Program-made: the position numbers and the translations under genes | NCBI GenBank assembly: GCA_040381075.1 | Contig: JBEIHX010000038.1 | Coordinates: 1 to 30,619, forward strand | Length of the DNA stretch: 30,619 bases | Direction of reading: 5' to 3' | From: JBEIHX01 sp040381075 | GTDB taxonomy: Bacteria > Pseudomonadota > Alphaproteobacteria > Caulobacterales > Aquidulcibacteraceae | Notes under the pieces: generated by a model | The model's input: only the letters and a program-made list of their open reading frames with translations | The model's database searches: none | What the model was told of the DNA's origin: nothing | Shown here: in pieces, positions 23,737-30,619 of the stretch | Position numbering within the stretch: the stretch's first letter is position 1 | Layout of the letters: the number at the start of each line of letters is the position of its first letter

Positions 23737-24711
23737 TTATTGCGGCAGGTTGGTGATTGACACGGAATTGCCGATCGCAGCCGCCGTCGCGCTGACAGAT
23801 CCGGCCACCTCGCCAAGATCAAGGTTGGTGACCGCAAACACATCCGCCCGGTTGATCTGATTGCTGTTCACAGTCAGACGCGCCTGGGCGGGAAGGGTCG
23901 TCACGCTGAGCGAGTTGGAGATGGCGGTGGTTGTTGAGGTAATGTCGCCATTGATATCTCCCAAAGCGATGTTTGAAACCGCTGTCGGGTCGTAATTCGC
24001 ATACTGCGTGTTGTTGATCGTCACATTGTGGGCGTCTTCGACGGTGAAGGACGCAGAATTGGCGATCGCGGCCGACGTCAGTTGAGAGTCGCCTGTCACG
24101 TTGTGCATGTCGACGTTGAGGGTCGAACGGGCGTCGCCGAAGAATCGCTGATAATTGTTTGCTGTCAGATCGCCCGTGACATCAGCCGAAAGGGAATTTG
24201 CAATGGCTGCGGACGTCGCTGAGATCGCTGCACCATCGTTTCCGGTGATGTCGCCGCCGTGCAGGTTCAGGACTGAGCGCACGCCATGGCCGTTGGAATA
24301 GACCTGTGAGGAGTTGATCACCGATCCGCGATTGGCCGGATTGACGCCCTGCGTCTCGTCAATCACCACCGATGCCGAGTTGCCGATCGCAGCCGCCGTC
24401 GCCGTGATCGATCCAAGCGCGTCATGCGCGTCGGCGTTGAGAACCGCCGATGCTGCGCTGCCATTGAGTTGGTGGTTGTTGACAAGCGATGCGCCGCCGA
24501 GTGCGGCGGAGAACGAGTTGCCGATGCCTGCCGCCGTCAGTGTGACGTCCTCAGTCACCGATTGAATGCCTGCATTCAGTTGCGCGCGGGTCTGCGCCCA
24601 GTTTTTCTGGCTGTTGTTGACCGTATTGTCCTTGGGGCCAGCCAGCGCCGGGCCTGCCGCGAGGGCGAGGCCAATGCACACTGCGCCTGAGGCGAGAAGT
24701 TTTTTACGCAT
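23737..24711 (-). CDS. Exported six-repeat, curlin-like surface protein of the hfa locus
   Basis: The 324-residue protein starts at ATG 24711 (GGAG seven bases upstream) and has a signal peptide cleaved near residue 24-25 (GPALAGPKDN). The mature part has no Cys and consists of six units of about 46-56 residues. Each has N-[NS]-x-Q near its start (Gln at 35, 81, 136, 188, 236, 285) and [AG]-I-[GAS]-N-S-x-S near its end (Asn at 65, 111, 172, 218, 266, 315), rich in Asn, Thr, Ser, Ala and Val. Such regular Asn/Gln ladders fit a beta-solenoid or amyloid fibre. It is probably the main substrate of the HfaB-like pore downstream. It could be the counterpart of HfaD, though that gene usually follows hfaB. 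GC content dips here, largely from the Asn/Thr/Ser-rich coding. Confidence 0.85.
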   Translation of the reverse strand: MRKKLLASGAVCIGLALAAGPALAGPKDNTVNNSQKNWAQTRAQLNAGIQSVTEDVTLTAAGIGNSFSAALGGASLVNNHQLNGSAASAVLNADAHDALGSITATAAAIGNSASVVIDETQGVNPANRGSVINSSQVYSNGHGVRSVLNLHGGDITGNDGAAISATSAAIANSLSADVTGDLTANNYQRFFGDARSTLNVDMHNVTGDSQLTSAAIANSASFTVEDAHNVTINNTQYANYDPTAVSNIALGDINGDITSTTTAISNSLSVTTLPAQARLTVNSNQINRADVFAVTNLDLGEVAGSVSATAAAIGNSVSITNLPQ

Positions 24712-25102
24712 GGTGTTGCTCCGATTTCTGCCGAACAAAGACGAAAACCCGAACTCAGAACGCAGTGCCCTGGGACGGATCGGCTGTCGCACAGGCGGAT
24801 CGAAGCAAGGATCGCGCCAGAAGCAGGGGGCGGGCGCATGACGGCGCGGTGCGCATTGATCGAGGGGGCAGGAGGGAGGCGGCTGGGGCCGGCGCTGTCG
24901 CGCACACAGCGGTGTGTGCATGAGGCCATGCGTCATAAGCCCGCCTGGCTCGCCTGCCGGCACATGCCCCGCGCGCGATCCGGGATGCCAGAGCGGGCGC
25001 TTGTTTGCCCGACGCGCATCATCCCCCGCAGGCGTTCCGGCGCTCAGCTGGTGCGCACCGTCGGCGCCGGGCGTCCAAAATGACGCGGTGATCCCGGGGC
25101 GC
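24712..25102. other. Upstream region of the repeat-protein gene
   Basis: These 391 bases should carry the promoter of the minus-strand repeat-protein gene and the end of the gene at 25103-25714. No clear -35/-10 pair is visible. A perfect inverted repeat GCACACA-GCGG-TGTGTGC lies at 24902-24919, and GCATG-AGGC-CATGC follows at about 24918-24931. Small open frames on the plus strand show no domains and look like by-products of the high GC content. Confidence 0.55.
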
Positions 25103-25714
25103 TCAGTCAGGCCTGTCCGGTTTCGGGGCGGTCTGATCTGCCTCGGGTGACAGCCCCGGTTCGCCCGGCGCGCCCACCATCGCCGCCAGGTGCAGCATGG
25201 CGCTGTTCAGGGCTGGCTCAAGTCCAGGTTGCGTCAGACCATACAGCACTATCAACCGGCCCGCAGGCGCAGGGCGGGCAAGCACGATGGCGCGCTGCGC
25301 CGGTCCTGCGCCCGGCGCCAGGAACCGGTTGGACGCCATGGAGCGGGTCACCGTCGCTGACCCAAGCGGGATCAGCTCCCCGACGCCCGGCAGGAGAAGC
25401 GTCGGCAGGACCAGCGTTTGAGAGAAGCGTTCGCGAGCGCTGGCGAGCGTCCCGTCTTCGACCACGATAACGATGCTGCTGACCCCATCCGGCCCATGCA
25501 CCGAAATGCGCGCCGCGTCCGGCGCCTGGACGATCCAGCCCGCCGGGGCGGCAAGGCCTGGGCTCCGCTGCGGAAGCGGGCCTTGCGCCCTGGCGCCCGC
25601 TGCAGAGGCGAGGGACGCGACGCCAAGCGCCAGGCACAGCCTGCCAGCGGCGGTTCTCAGGCGCGCCCGGCGAAACGGGCGCACGCCCGCACGTCTCCTG
25701 TCCGCCTCGGACAT
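25103..25714 (-). CDS. Unknown exported protein
   Basis: I do not recognise this 203-residue protein. The long basic N-terminus (MSEADRRRAGVRPFRRARLR) precedes a hydrophobic segment (about 22-40) with a cleavage-like ARAQG, so it is probably exported. The mature part has a strand-rich look (ISVHGPDGVSSIVIVVEDG, then RAIVLARPAPAGRLIVLYGLTQ) and a Pro/Glu-rich tail. A shorter start is possible within the Arg-rich leader. The neighbouring M48 protease gene lies 99 bases upstream on the same strand. Confidence 0.65.
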   Translation of the reverse strand: MSEADRRRAGVRPFRRARLRTAAGRLCLALGVASLASAAGARAQGPLPQRSPGLAAPAGWIVQAPDAARISVHGPDGVSSIVIVVEDGTLASARERFSQTLVLPTLLLPGVGELIPLGSATVTRSMASNRFLAPGAGPAQRAIVLARPAPAGRLIVLYGLTQPGLEPALNSAMLHLAAMVGAPGEPGLSPEADQTAPKPDRPD

Positions 25715-25813
25715 GTCCGCCTCGTCAGAGTTGCTTCACAGGTCTCCCGCACCGCAAGACCCATACCACGGCGCGTTGGCCACGTTCGAGACACGGCTCC
25801 AGCGTGCGTCGGT

Positions 25814-26599
25814 TCAGGGGCCGGGGAGGGGCGCCCCGGCCAGATGGGCCTCAAGCGCCGCGATCCGGTTTGCATCAGAAGGATGCGTGCTCAGCCACTC
25901 GAGGGGTCTGTCGCCTGGCTGTTCGGTCATCCGGCGCCAGAAGGCGAGCGCAGCGCCGGGGTCATACCCAGCCCCGCGCATAAGGTCGACGCCCAGACGG
26001 TCGGCCTCATACTCGTGCTGGCGCGAGTAGGGCAGCAACACGCCAAACGTCACGCCGGCGCCGAGCGCGGCCGCGGCCTCCTCCTGAAACGGCATCTCGC
26101 TCTCGCCTATCGCCATCTGACCGAGCGTCACCGCAAGCTGGGCGACCATCGCCTGGCTCATCCGCTCGGCGGCATGCCGCCCCATCACGTGGCCGACTTC
26201 ATGCCCCATCACCGCTGCGAGTTGGTCGTCATTCTCGAACAGGTCAAAAATGCCGCTGAAGAAGCCGACCTTGCCTCCTGGCAAGACAAACGCATTGACC
26301 GCCGGGTTGTCGAAGACAACGAACTCCCAGGATGTTCCGGTCAGGCCTGAGGTGTCGACGATCCGACGTCCGACGTCATTGAGCCGGCGCGCCAGCGCTC
26401 CCCCGGTCCGCTGTTCCTGCGCCAGGATCTCGCGCCAGGACGCCTCGGCCATGTGTGCCAGCTGCTCCTGCGTGACGATCATCAACTGTCGCCGGCCCGT
26501 CTCGCCGTTTGGAGAGCATCCGGCCGCCTGGCCGGCAAGCACTGTCACGGTTCCTGCCGCCAAGCCCCCAAGGATCCGCCGCCGTGACGCCAGTTTCAT
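25814..26599 (-). CDS. M48-family zinc metalloprotease, exported, possibly lipid-anchored
   Basis: The 261-residue protein has HEVGH (133-137) with zinc ligands H133 and H137 and catalytic E134, and the third ligand E196 in HEYEADRLG. This is the M48 (Ste24/HtpX/BepA-like) signature. The N-terminus (KLASRRRILGGLAAG) has a twin-arginine-like motif before the hydrophobic segment and a Cys (C28, AAGC) that could be lipidated, although the lipobox is weak. It is probably a periplasmic quality-control protease. ATG 26599 is chosen because GGAGA lies about 7 bases upstream; the frame is open to 26659. lipB lies 208 bases upstream on the same strand. Confidence 0.92.
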   Translation of the reverse strand: MKLASRRRILGGLAAGTVTVLAGQAAGCSPNGETGRRQLMIVTQEQLAHMAEASWREILAQEQRTGGALARRLNDVGRRIVDTSGLTGTSWEFVVFDNPAVNAFVLPGGKVGFFSGIFDLFENDDQLAAVMGHEVGHVMGRHAAERMSQAMVAQLAVTLGQMAIGESEMPFQEEAAAALGAGVTFGVLLPYSRQHEYEADRLGVDLMRGAGYDPGAALAFWRRMTEQPGDRPLEWLSTHPSDANRIAALEAHLAGAPLPGP

Positions 26600-26807
26600 C
26601 GATCGGTCTCCAGCCGCCTCGGCGCGGCTGCGCGGGACATGGGTTTCGTCCGGGGCCATTCAAGGCGCATGTCTCACCGCCCGCCGGCCGCGCGATCAGG
26701 ACTTCGTGACCAGGTGGTCGTCCTCCCTTCGCCAGCGCCCGCCCAATACCTGGCCCAAGACCTGGCCCATCCCGCGCAGCGCCGGGCGCGGGCGAGGCTG
26801 CACGGGA

Positions 26808-27506
26808 TCACACAGGCGCTGCTGCAGGACACGTCGGACCGAACACCTCTTCAAACGCCGCCCGCAGCGCGGCGTCCGCATCATCCATGGTCACCGGCAG
26901 GCCGAGGTCGACGAGGCTCGTCACCCCGTGGGCAGTGACGCCGCATGGCACGATGCCGCTGAAGTGCTCCAGGTCCGGCTCGACATTGAGCGCGACCCCG
27001 TGAAATGACACCCAGCGCCGCAGGCGAACCCCGATGGCGGCGATCTTGTCTTCCCGCGCGGGTTCTCCAGGCCGTGTGCGCACCACCCAGACGCCAACCC
27101 TGTCAGGGCGGGTTTCGCCCGTCACATTGAAGCGTGCAAGGGTGCGCTGGATCCAGGTTTCCAGCGCCGTGACAAACCCGCGGACGTCGCGTCCCCGGCG
27201 GGCGAGGTCCAGCATGACGTAGATCACGCGCTGGCCCGGACCGTGATAGGTGAACTGGCCGCCGCGTCCGCTGCGGTAGACCGGAAAACGGTCCGGGCTC
27301 AGCAGGTCAGAAATCCGCGCGCTGGTTCCGGCCGTGTAGATCGGGGGGTGCTCCACCAGCCACACAAGCTCGTCGGCCGCACCGTCGGCGATTGCTGCCG
27401 CGCGCGCCTCCATCGCCGCCACCGCCTCCGCATACCCGACCCTGCCGCCTGACGCGGCCCAGCCGACGCAGGCGCGTCGCGAAGGGTTAACGGATTGCTC
27501 ATTCAT
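26808..27506 (-). CDS. lipB: Lipoyl(octanoyl) transferase LipB
   Basis: LipB moves the octanoyl group from acyl-carrier protein to lipoyl domains of 2-oxoacid dehydrogenases and GcvH. The 232-residue protein has the active-site loops RSGRGGQFTYHGPGQ (78-92), K154 in DKIAAIGVRLRRW and C188 in GIVPCGV, the Lys/Cys dyad of the family. ATG 27506 is chosen over upstream open sequence because AGGTGG lies directly before it and the family N-terminus fits. It is divergent from the SpoA-domain gene across 39 bases. Confidence 0.96.
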   Translation of the reverse strand: MNEQSVNPSRRACVGWAASGGRVGYAEAVAAMEARAAAIADGAADELVWLVEHPPIYTAGTSARISDLLSPDRFPVYRSGRGGQFTYHGPGQRVIYVMLDLARRGRDVRGFVTALETWIQRTLARFNVTGETRPDRVGVWVVRTRPGEPAREDKIAAIGVRLRRWVSFHGVALNVEPDLEHFSGIVPCGVTAHGVTSLVDLGLPVTMDDADAALRAAFEEVFGPTCPAAAPV

Positions 27507-27545
27507 CCCACCTAGCTCTGATCTTCCGTCGATGAGGTCAAGGCG

Positions 27546-27800
27546 ATGGCGCAAAATCAGATCGCATCGGTCAAGGTTGAGATCTCCGTGCTGCTGGGGC
27601 GCTGCACCCTGCCGATGCATCAATTGCTGCGGATGGGTCGCGGCGCTGTGATCCCGCTGGACGCGCGCGAACATGACGAAGTGTGGATTCTCGCCAACAA
27701 CCACCCCATTGCGCGGGGCGAAATTGTCATCACCGGCGATCGCGTCGCGGTCAGCGTGACCCAGCCCGCCGATGTGCATGAGTTCTATGCGGAGCGCTGA
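27546..27800 (+). CDS. Stand-alone FliN-like SpoA-domain protein
   Basis: The 84-residue protein is essentially one SpoA (surface presentation of antigens) domain: VKVEISVLLGRCTLPMHQLLRMGRG, then DEVWILANNHPIARGEIVITGDRVAVSV, matching the C-terminal core of FliN in the flagellar switch C-ring. Typical FliN is about 100-130 residues and lies among flagellar genes; this one lacks the N-terminal extension and has lipB and a tRNA as neighbours. It may be a second FliN or a shortened partner in the switch complex. A GAGG lies upstream of the ATG. Confidence 0.85.
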   Translation: MAQNQIASVKVEISVLLGRCTLPMHQLLRMGRGAVIPLDAREHDEVWILANNHPIARGEIVITGDRVAVSVTQPADVHEFYAER

Positions 27801-27931
27801 GCGCTCGCTGAACGGGTCAGCCTCCAGCTCTGCCAGAACATGCCTGCACTGCATCGGCACGGCCGCCCGATGCGTCAACCCGGGCATTGAGACTGCGTCG
27901 CCCGCGCTGCCCGCGGGCTGGCCGGCGGGGC

Positions 27932-27960
27932 TTCACAAGCCTGTGTGAACCTGTTAGGCC
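27932..27960 (+). promoter_or_regulatory. Candidate tRNA-Leu promoter with an inverted repeat
   Basis: TTCACA at 27932-27937 resembles a -35 box, and GTTAGG around 27953-27958 could be the -10. TTCACA also forms an inverted repeat with TGTGAA at 27944-27949. The position, about 20 bases before the tRNA 5' end, fits. The assignment is tentative. Confidence 0.35.
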
Positions 27961-27976
27961 CCCTCTGCCTTTCTGA

Positions 27977-28061
27977 GCGGTCGTGGCGGAATTGGTAGAC
28001 GCACTACCTTGAGGTGGTAGCGCCGCGAGGCGTGGAGGTTCGAGTCCTCTCGACCGCACCA
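27977..28061 (+). tRNA. tRNA-Leu (anticodon GAG)
   Basis: The 85-base gene has an acceptor stem GCGGTCG paired with CGACCGC, an encoded 3' CCA (28059-28061), a D arm with GGCGGAATTGGTAGAC, and an anticodon stem-loop CTACC-TTGAGGT-GGTAG with anticodon GAG. A long variable arm, as expected for a class II tRNA, and the T loop GGTTCGAGTCC are present. It reads CUC and CUU leucine codons; CTC and CTT are common in this high-GC DNA. Confidence 0.97.
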
Positions 28062-28206
28062 GAAGGCCCCAGGGTGATCGGGCTCCTCCCGGCGCTGGAG
28101 CCCACGGACCCAGGGCTAGCCGTCGGCGATCAGCGTCGGCGACGTCAGGATGCCGGCTTTGGGTCCGCCTTTGCAGATCCTGGTCGACGGGCGCCGGGGC
28201 GCAGCC

Positions 28207-28257
28207 CTGTCGCTGCATCCTGAGCGACAGCGTGCCGGGTTTGGCGCCCGGGTTTTT
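28207..28257 (+). promoter_or_regulatory. Two hairpins between tRNA-Leu and mgtE
   Basis: The first hairpin (28207-28230) pairs CTGTCGCT with AGCGACAG around an eight-base loop. The second pairs CCGGG (28235-28239) with CCCGG (28247-28251) and is followed by G and five T (28253-28257), so it looks like a weak intrinsic terminator. It could end the tRNA transcript or attenuate mgtE. The 248 bases between the two genes hold no supported coding sequence. Confidence 0.5.
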
Positions 28258-28309
28258 GCAGGTCCGGCTCAGGCCGGTGGGCGAGCGGGGCACGATATGG
28301 GAGCGCGCG

Positions 28310-29710
28310 ATGGTCGACCTCGACGAAACGCGCGGTCCCGCGGCCCACGCTGACGGCGACCGCGCCCAGCTTGACATTGATCCGCGCCTGCTTGCGCAGG
28401 TGATCGGGGCGGCTGGTGATCAGGATCGCCCGCTGCTGCGCCACCTGCTGCTGGACATGCACCCGGCCGATGCGGCCCAGATGCTCACGGAACTTCCAGG
28501 CGCAGCATTTGAGACTGTGATCGCCTATCTTGGCGGGGAGTTTGACGGCGAAGTGTTCGCCGAACTTCCCGACGATCTGCGCGAGCGCGCGCTCAATCTG
28601 ATGCCGGCTGAGACGGTCGCCCGGGCGATTGAAGATCTCGATACGGATGATGCCGCCGCGCTCATGGAGGATCTTGCGCAGGAGAGGCGCGAAAGCGTGC
28701 TGGCGCGCGCGAGCGAAGAAACCCGCCTGGCCGTCGAGCAGAACCTCGCCGCCGATGAGGACACCGCCGGCCGGCTCATGCAGCGCGAAATCGTCTGGGC
28801 GCCGGAGTTCTGGACAGTCGGCGACGCGATTGACGACATGCGCCGGGCGGGCGAGCGCCTGCCCGATCTCTTCTTCGAAATCTATGTGGTTGACCCAGCG
28901 ATGCGCCCGATCGGTGTGATCCCGCTCTCACGCATCTTGCGCAGCAGGCGCGAAGTCGCGCTCACCGAGATCGCCGACGAACCCCGCGTGGTGATCAGGC
29001 CTGAGACGGACCAGGAGGAGGTAGCCTTCCTGTTTTCCAAGTACAGCCTCATCTCGGCCCCTGTCGTCGATGGGGCAGGGCGGCTGTCCGGCATGATCAC
29101 CGTCGACGACATGGTGCACGTCATCAAGGAAGAGGCCAAGGAAGACCTGCTCGCCCTGGCAGGCGTCAGCGAGGCCCAACAAACCGATACGGTTCTTCGC
29201 TCGGTCAGCGCGCGCGCGCCCTGGCTCGGGGTCAACCTCGCCACCGCGGTGACGGCGTCGGTGTTCATTTCGCTGTTTGAACGCTCCATTGAGGCGATTG
29301 TGGCTCTCGCCATCCTCATGCCGATCGTCGCCTCCCTGGGCGGGAATGCCGGCACCCAGACGCTGGCGGTGGCCGTGCGCGCACTCGCCGCGCGCGAACT
29401 CACTCCCGCAAACGCTGCCCGCATTGTGATGCGCGAAGCAGCGACCGGCGCTTTCAATGGCGCGATCTTTGCCGTCGCGCTTGCCGCCATCGCGGGGCTC
29501 TGGTTTCACAATCCATTGATTTCGCTAACGATTGCGATTGCGGTGCTGGTAAACTTCACCATGGCCGGCCTCGCTGGAATTCTGGTGCCGCTGACCCTGA
29601 AGCGGGTCGGAGCAGATCCAGCCGTGTCGTCGTCGGTGTTCGTCACCTTCGTAACCGATCTCGTGGGCTTTTCTGTCTTTCTGGGTCTGGCCACCTGGAT
29701 CCTCCTGTAG
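28310..29710 (+). CDS. mgtE: Magnesium transporter MgtE
   Basis: The 466-residue protein has the MgtE architecture. An N-terminal helical Mg2+-sensing domain (about 20-135; HPADAAQMLTELPG and LMPAETVARAIEDLDTDDAAALMEDL) is followed by a CBS pair (about 140-265). Five membrane helices (about 295-466) include the pore signature PIVASLGGNAGTQ near residues 337-349. It takes up Mg2+ and closes when cytoplasmic Mg2+ is high. ATG 28310 is chosen because GGGAG lies six bases upstream; the frame opens at 28232. The upstream hairpins may regulate it. Confidence 0.96.
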   Translation: MVDLDETRGPAAHADGDRAQLDIDPRLLAQVIGAAGDQDRPLLRHLLLDMHPADAAQMLTELPGAAFETVIAYLGGEFDGEVFAELPDDLRERALNLMPAETVARAIEDLDTDDAAALMEDLAQERRESVLARASEETRLAVEQNLAADEDTAGRLMQREIVWAPEFWTVGDAIDDMRRAGERLPDLFFEIYVVDPAMRPIGVIPLSRILRSRREVALTEIADEPRVVIRPETDQEEVAFLFSKYSLISAPVVDGAGRLSGMITVDDMVHVIKEEAKEDLLALAGVSEAQQTDTVLRSVSARAPWLGVNLATAVTASVFISLFERSIEAIVALAILMPIVASLGGNAGTQTLAVAVRALAARELTPANAARIVMREAATGAFNGAIFAVALAAIAGLWFHNPLISLTIAIAVLVNFTMAGLAGILVPLTLKRVGADPAVSSSVFVTFVTDLVGFSVFLGLATWILL

Positions 29711-29787
29711 CCTGGACCGGGCGGTCTGGCGTTCATCTTGCTCGCTCAGGCTCTAACTTCGGTCTGCGTGTCAAAACGGAGCAGGCG

Positions 29788-30619
29788 GTGGCCGTGCGTG
29801 CGGTGTCTTCGCAGGGATTGGAACGCATTGCCGCGTTTGAAGGCTTTCGCGCCCACGCAACAGCCTTGCCCGACGGACGTCACACCATCGGTTTCGGGCA
29901 TGTCGCGTCTGCGCGGGCGGGCGCCGTGATCAGCAGGGTCGATGCGCTCCTCCTGCTGCGCCATGACCTGCAGCCGATCGAAATGGCGCTGCGCGGGCAC
30001 GTGCGTGCGCCCCTGACGCAGGGCCAGTTCGATGCGCTCGCCTCATTCGCGTTCAACATCGGCCTCGACGCCTTTCTCGCCAGCGATGTGCTGAGGCTGG
30101 TGAATGCCGGCGAGCCGATCGCCGCTGCGCTTGCAATGAGCGACTGGCGCGCAGCGCAGGTGCACGGCAGGCTGATGACGGTCGATGCGCTCGTGCGCCG
30201 GCGCGTTGCAGAGATGGATCTGTTCCTGACGCCGCCGGCCGACGCCATGCATCCTGCAGCGCCGACCCCGATGCTGCGACCGCAACGCGCACCTGCGGGG
30301 GCCGCATCGCCGTCCTGCGTCGATGGGACAGAAGCTGCAGCGCCGCCGCCCGGTGAGCCGCCGCCGTCCGAGGCCGATCGCACCGTTGAAACGGAGCCGT
30401 CTCCCCCGCCGCTGCGGTCCATTGATCAGACCATGGCGGCGATCCGGGCCCGCCTGCAGGATGTTGGCGTGCGCCCGCTTGCAGCTGCGCCGCCACCGCG
30501 CGTCGCCGAGCCCTCGCCGCCGCCAGCCGGGCCGGCGGACGCCGCAGCGTCGCCGGGTGCAGCGCGCAGCGCGGCAACGTCGGCTGCGCCCCCGGAGCCC
30601 CGGGCCCCGGGGCCGGCGC
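29788..30619 (+). CDS. GH24 lysozyme with long Pro/Ala-rich C-terminal region (3' end outside window)
   Basis: The reading frame stays open from the start to the end of the window (at least 277 residues). The first 150 residues are a phage-type lysozyme (muramidase) that cuts the MurNAc-GlcNAc bond of peptidoglycan. Catalytic E18 (AAFEGFR), D29 (LPDGRH) and T33 (TIGFGH) match the Glu-Asp-Thr triad. A second typical motif, QFDALASFAFNIG, is at about 78-90. The remainder is Pro/Ala/Glu-rich with one helical island (SIDQTMAAIRARLQD). GTG 29788 is chosen because GGAG at 29778-29781 lies six bases upstream; GTG 29794 and 29803 are alternatives. No signal peptide is visible, so export needs a holin-like or other route, or the protein acts after lysis. 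Confidence 0.88.
   Translation, partial: MAVRAVSSQGLERIAAFEGFRAHATALPDGRHTIGFGHVASARAGAVISRVDALLLLRHDLQPIEMALRGHVRAPLTQGQFDALASFAFNIGLDAFLASDVLRLVNAGEPIAAALAMSDWRAAQVHGRLMTVDALVRRRVAEMDLFLTPPADAMHPAAPTPMLRPQRAPAGAASPSCVDGTEAAAPPPGEPPPSEADRTVETEPSPPPLRSIDQTMAAIRARLQDVGVRPLAAAPPPRVAEPSPPPAGPADAAASPGAARSAATSAAPPEPRAPGPA

Noticed and set aside
23737..24711. GC dip over the repeat-protein gene as a sign of a recent mobile element
   Set aside because: The Asn/Thr/Ser/Ile-rich protein explains lower GC; there are no transposase, integrase or flanking repeats, and the hfa neighbours fit the organism.
25418..26350. Plus-strand frame of 310 codons opposite the unknown exported protein and the M48 protease
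   Set aside because: The minus strand has the HEVGH protease motif and signal peptides; the plus-strand frame has none.
26745..26770. Duplicate CCTGGCCCA next to the end of lipB
   Set aside because: Only two short copies in non-coding GC-rich sequence; chance or minor slippage is enough.
28062..28309. M-box or ykkC-like riboswitch before mgtE
   Set aside because: Only two simple hairpins are seen; none of the conserved riboswitch elements could be recognised by eye.

Overview
The window is high-GC DNA with dense, often overlapping genes. The gene families and their order point to an alphaproteobacterium, most likely a prosthecate, holdfast-forming lineage (Caulobacterales/Maricaulales-like). 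The clues are a rhizobia/Caulobacter-type order of response regulator, kinase, cytochrome c maturation genes, DegP, a second two-component pair and glnE, together with a holdfast-anchor (hfa) locus. I see no CRISPR array, insertion sequence, integrase or replication origin. The species is an inference.

Layout. Positions 34-16729 are all plus-strand: a TetR-type regulator; a CbpA-like J-domain co-chaperone; a PepSY protein with a FeuP/FeuQ-like two-component pair, whose kinase is broken by a one-base frameshift near 4180; ccmI, ccmE, ccmF and ccmH; a DegP protease; a second response regulator/kinase pair overlapping glnE; and a four-gene module of EF-hand protein, ECF sigma factor, anti-sigma-like protein and periplasmic metal-sensor-like protein. 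Positions 16862-19368 are minus-strand: an unknown membrane-anchored protein and a cyclic-nucleotide-domain/patatin phospholipase. A 480-base divergent gap leads to the beta subunit of methylcrotonyl-CoA carboxylase on the plus strand.

Positions 21956-24711 (minus) are the most interesting part: a CsgG-type lipoprotein pore (HfaB-like), a small exported HfaA-like protein, and upstream of both a 324-residue exported protein made of six repeats of about 50 residues. A strong intrinsic terminator separates the repeat protein from hfaAB. The arrangement looks like a curli-like or holdfast-anchor secretion system with its own repetitive, possibly amyloid-forming substrate. The minus strand continues with an unknown exported protein, an M48 metalloprotease and lipB. 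lipB is divergent, across only 39 bases, from a stand-alone FliN-like SpoA-domain gene. The window ends with tRNA-Leu(GAG), the Mg2+ transporter mgtE preceded by two leader hairpins, and a GH24 lysozyme gene that runs off the end.

How they work together: the first 15 kb is largely envelope-stress and periplasmic quality-control machinery (PepSY two-component system, cytochrome c maturation, DegP, second two-component system) plus nitrogen control (GlnE) and a metal-responsive sigma module. The second half holds cell-surface attachment (hfa), lipoate synthesis, Mg2+ uptake and cell-wall hydrolysis.
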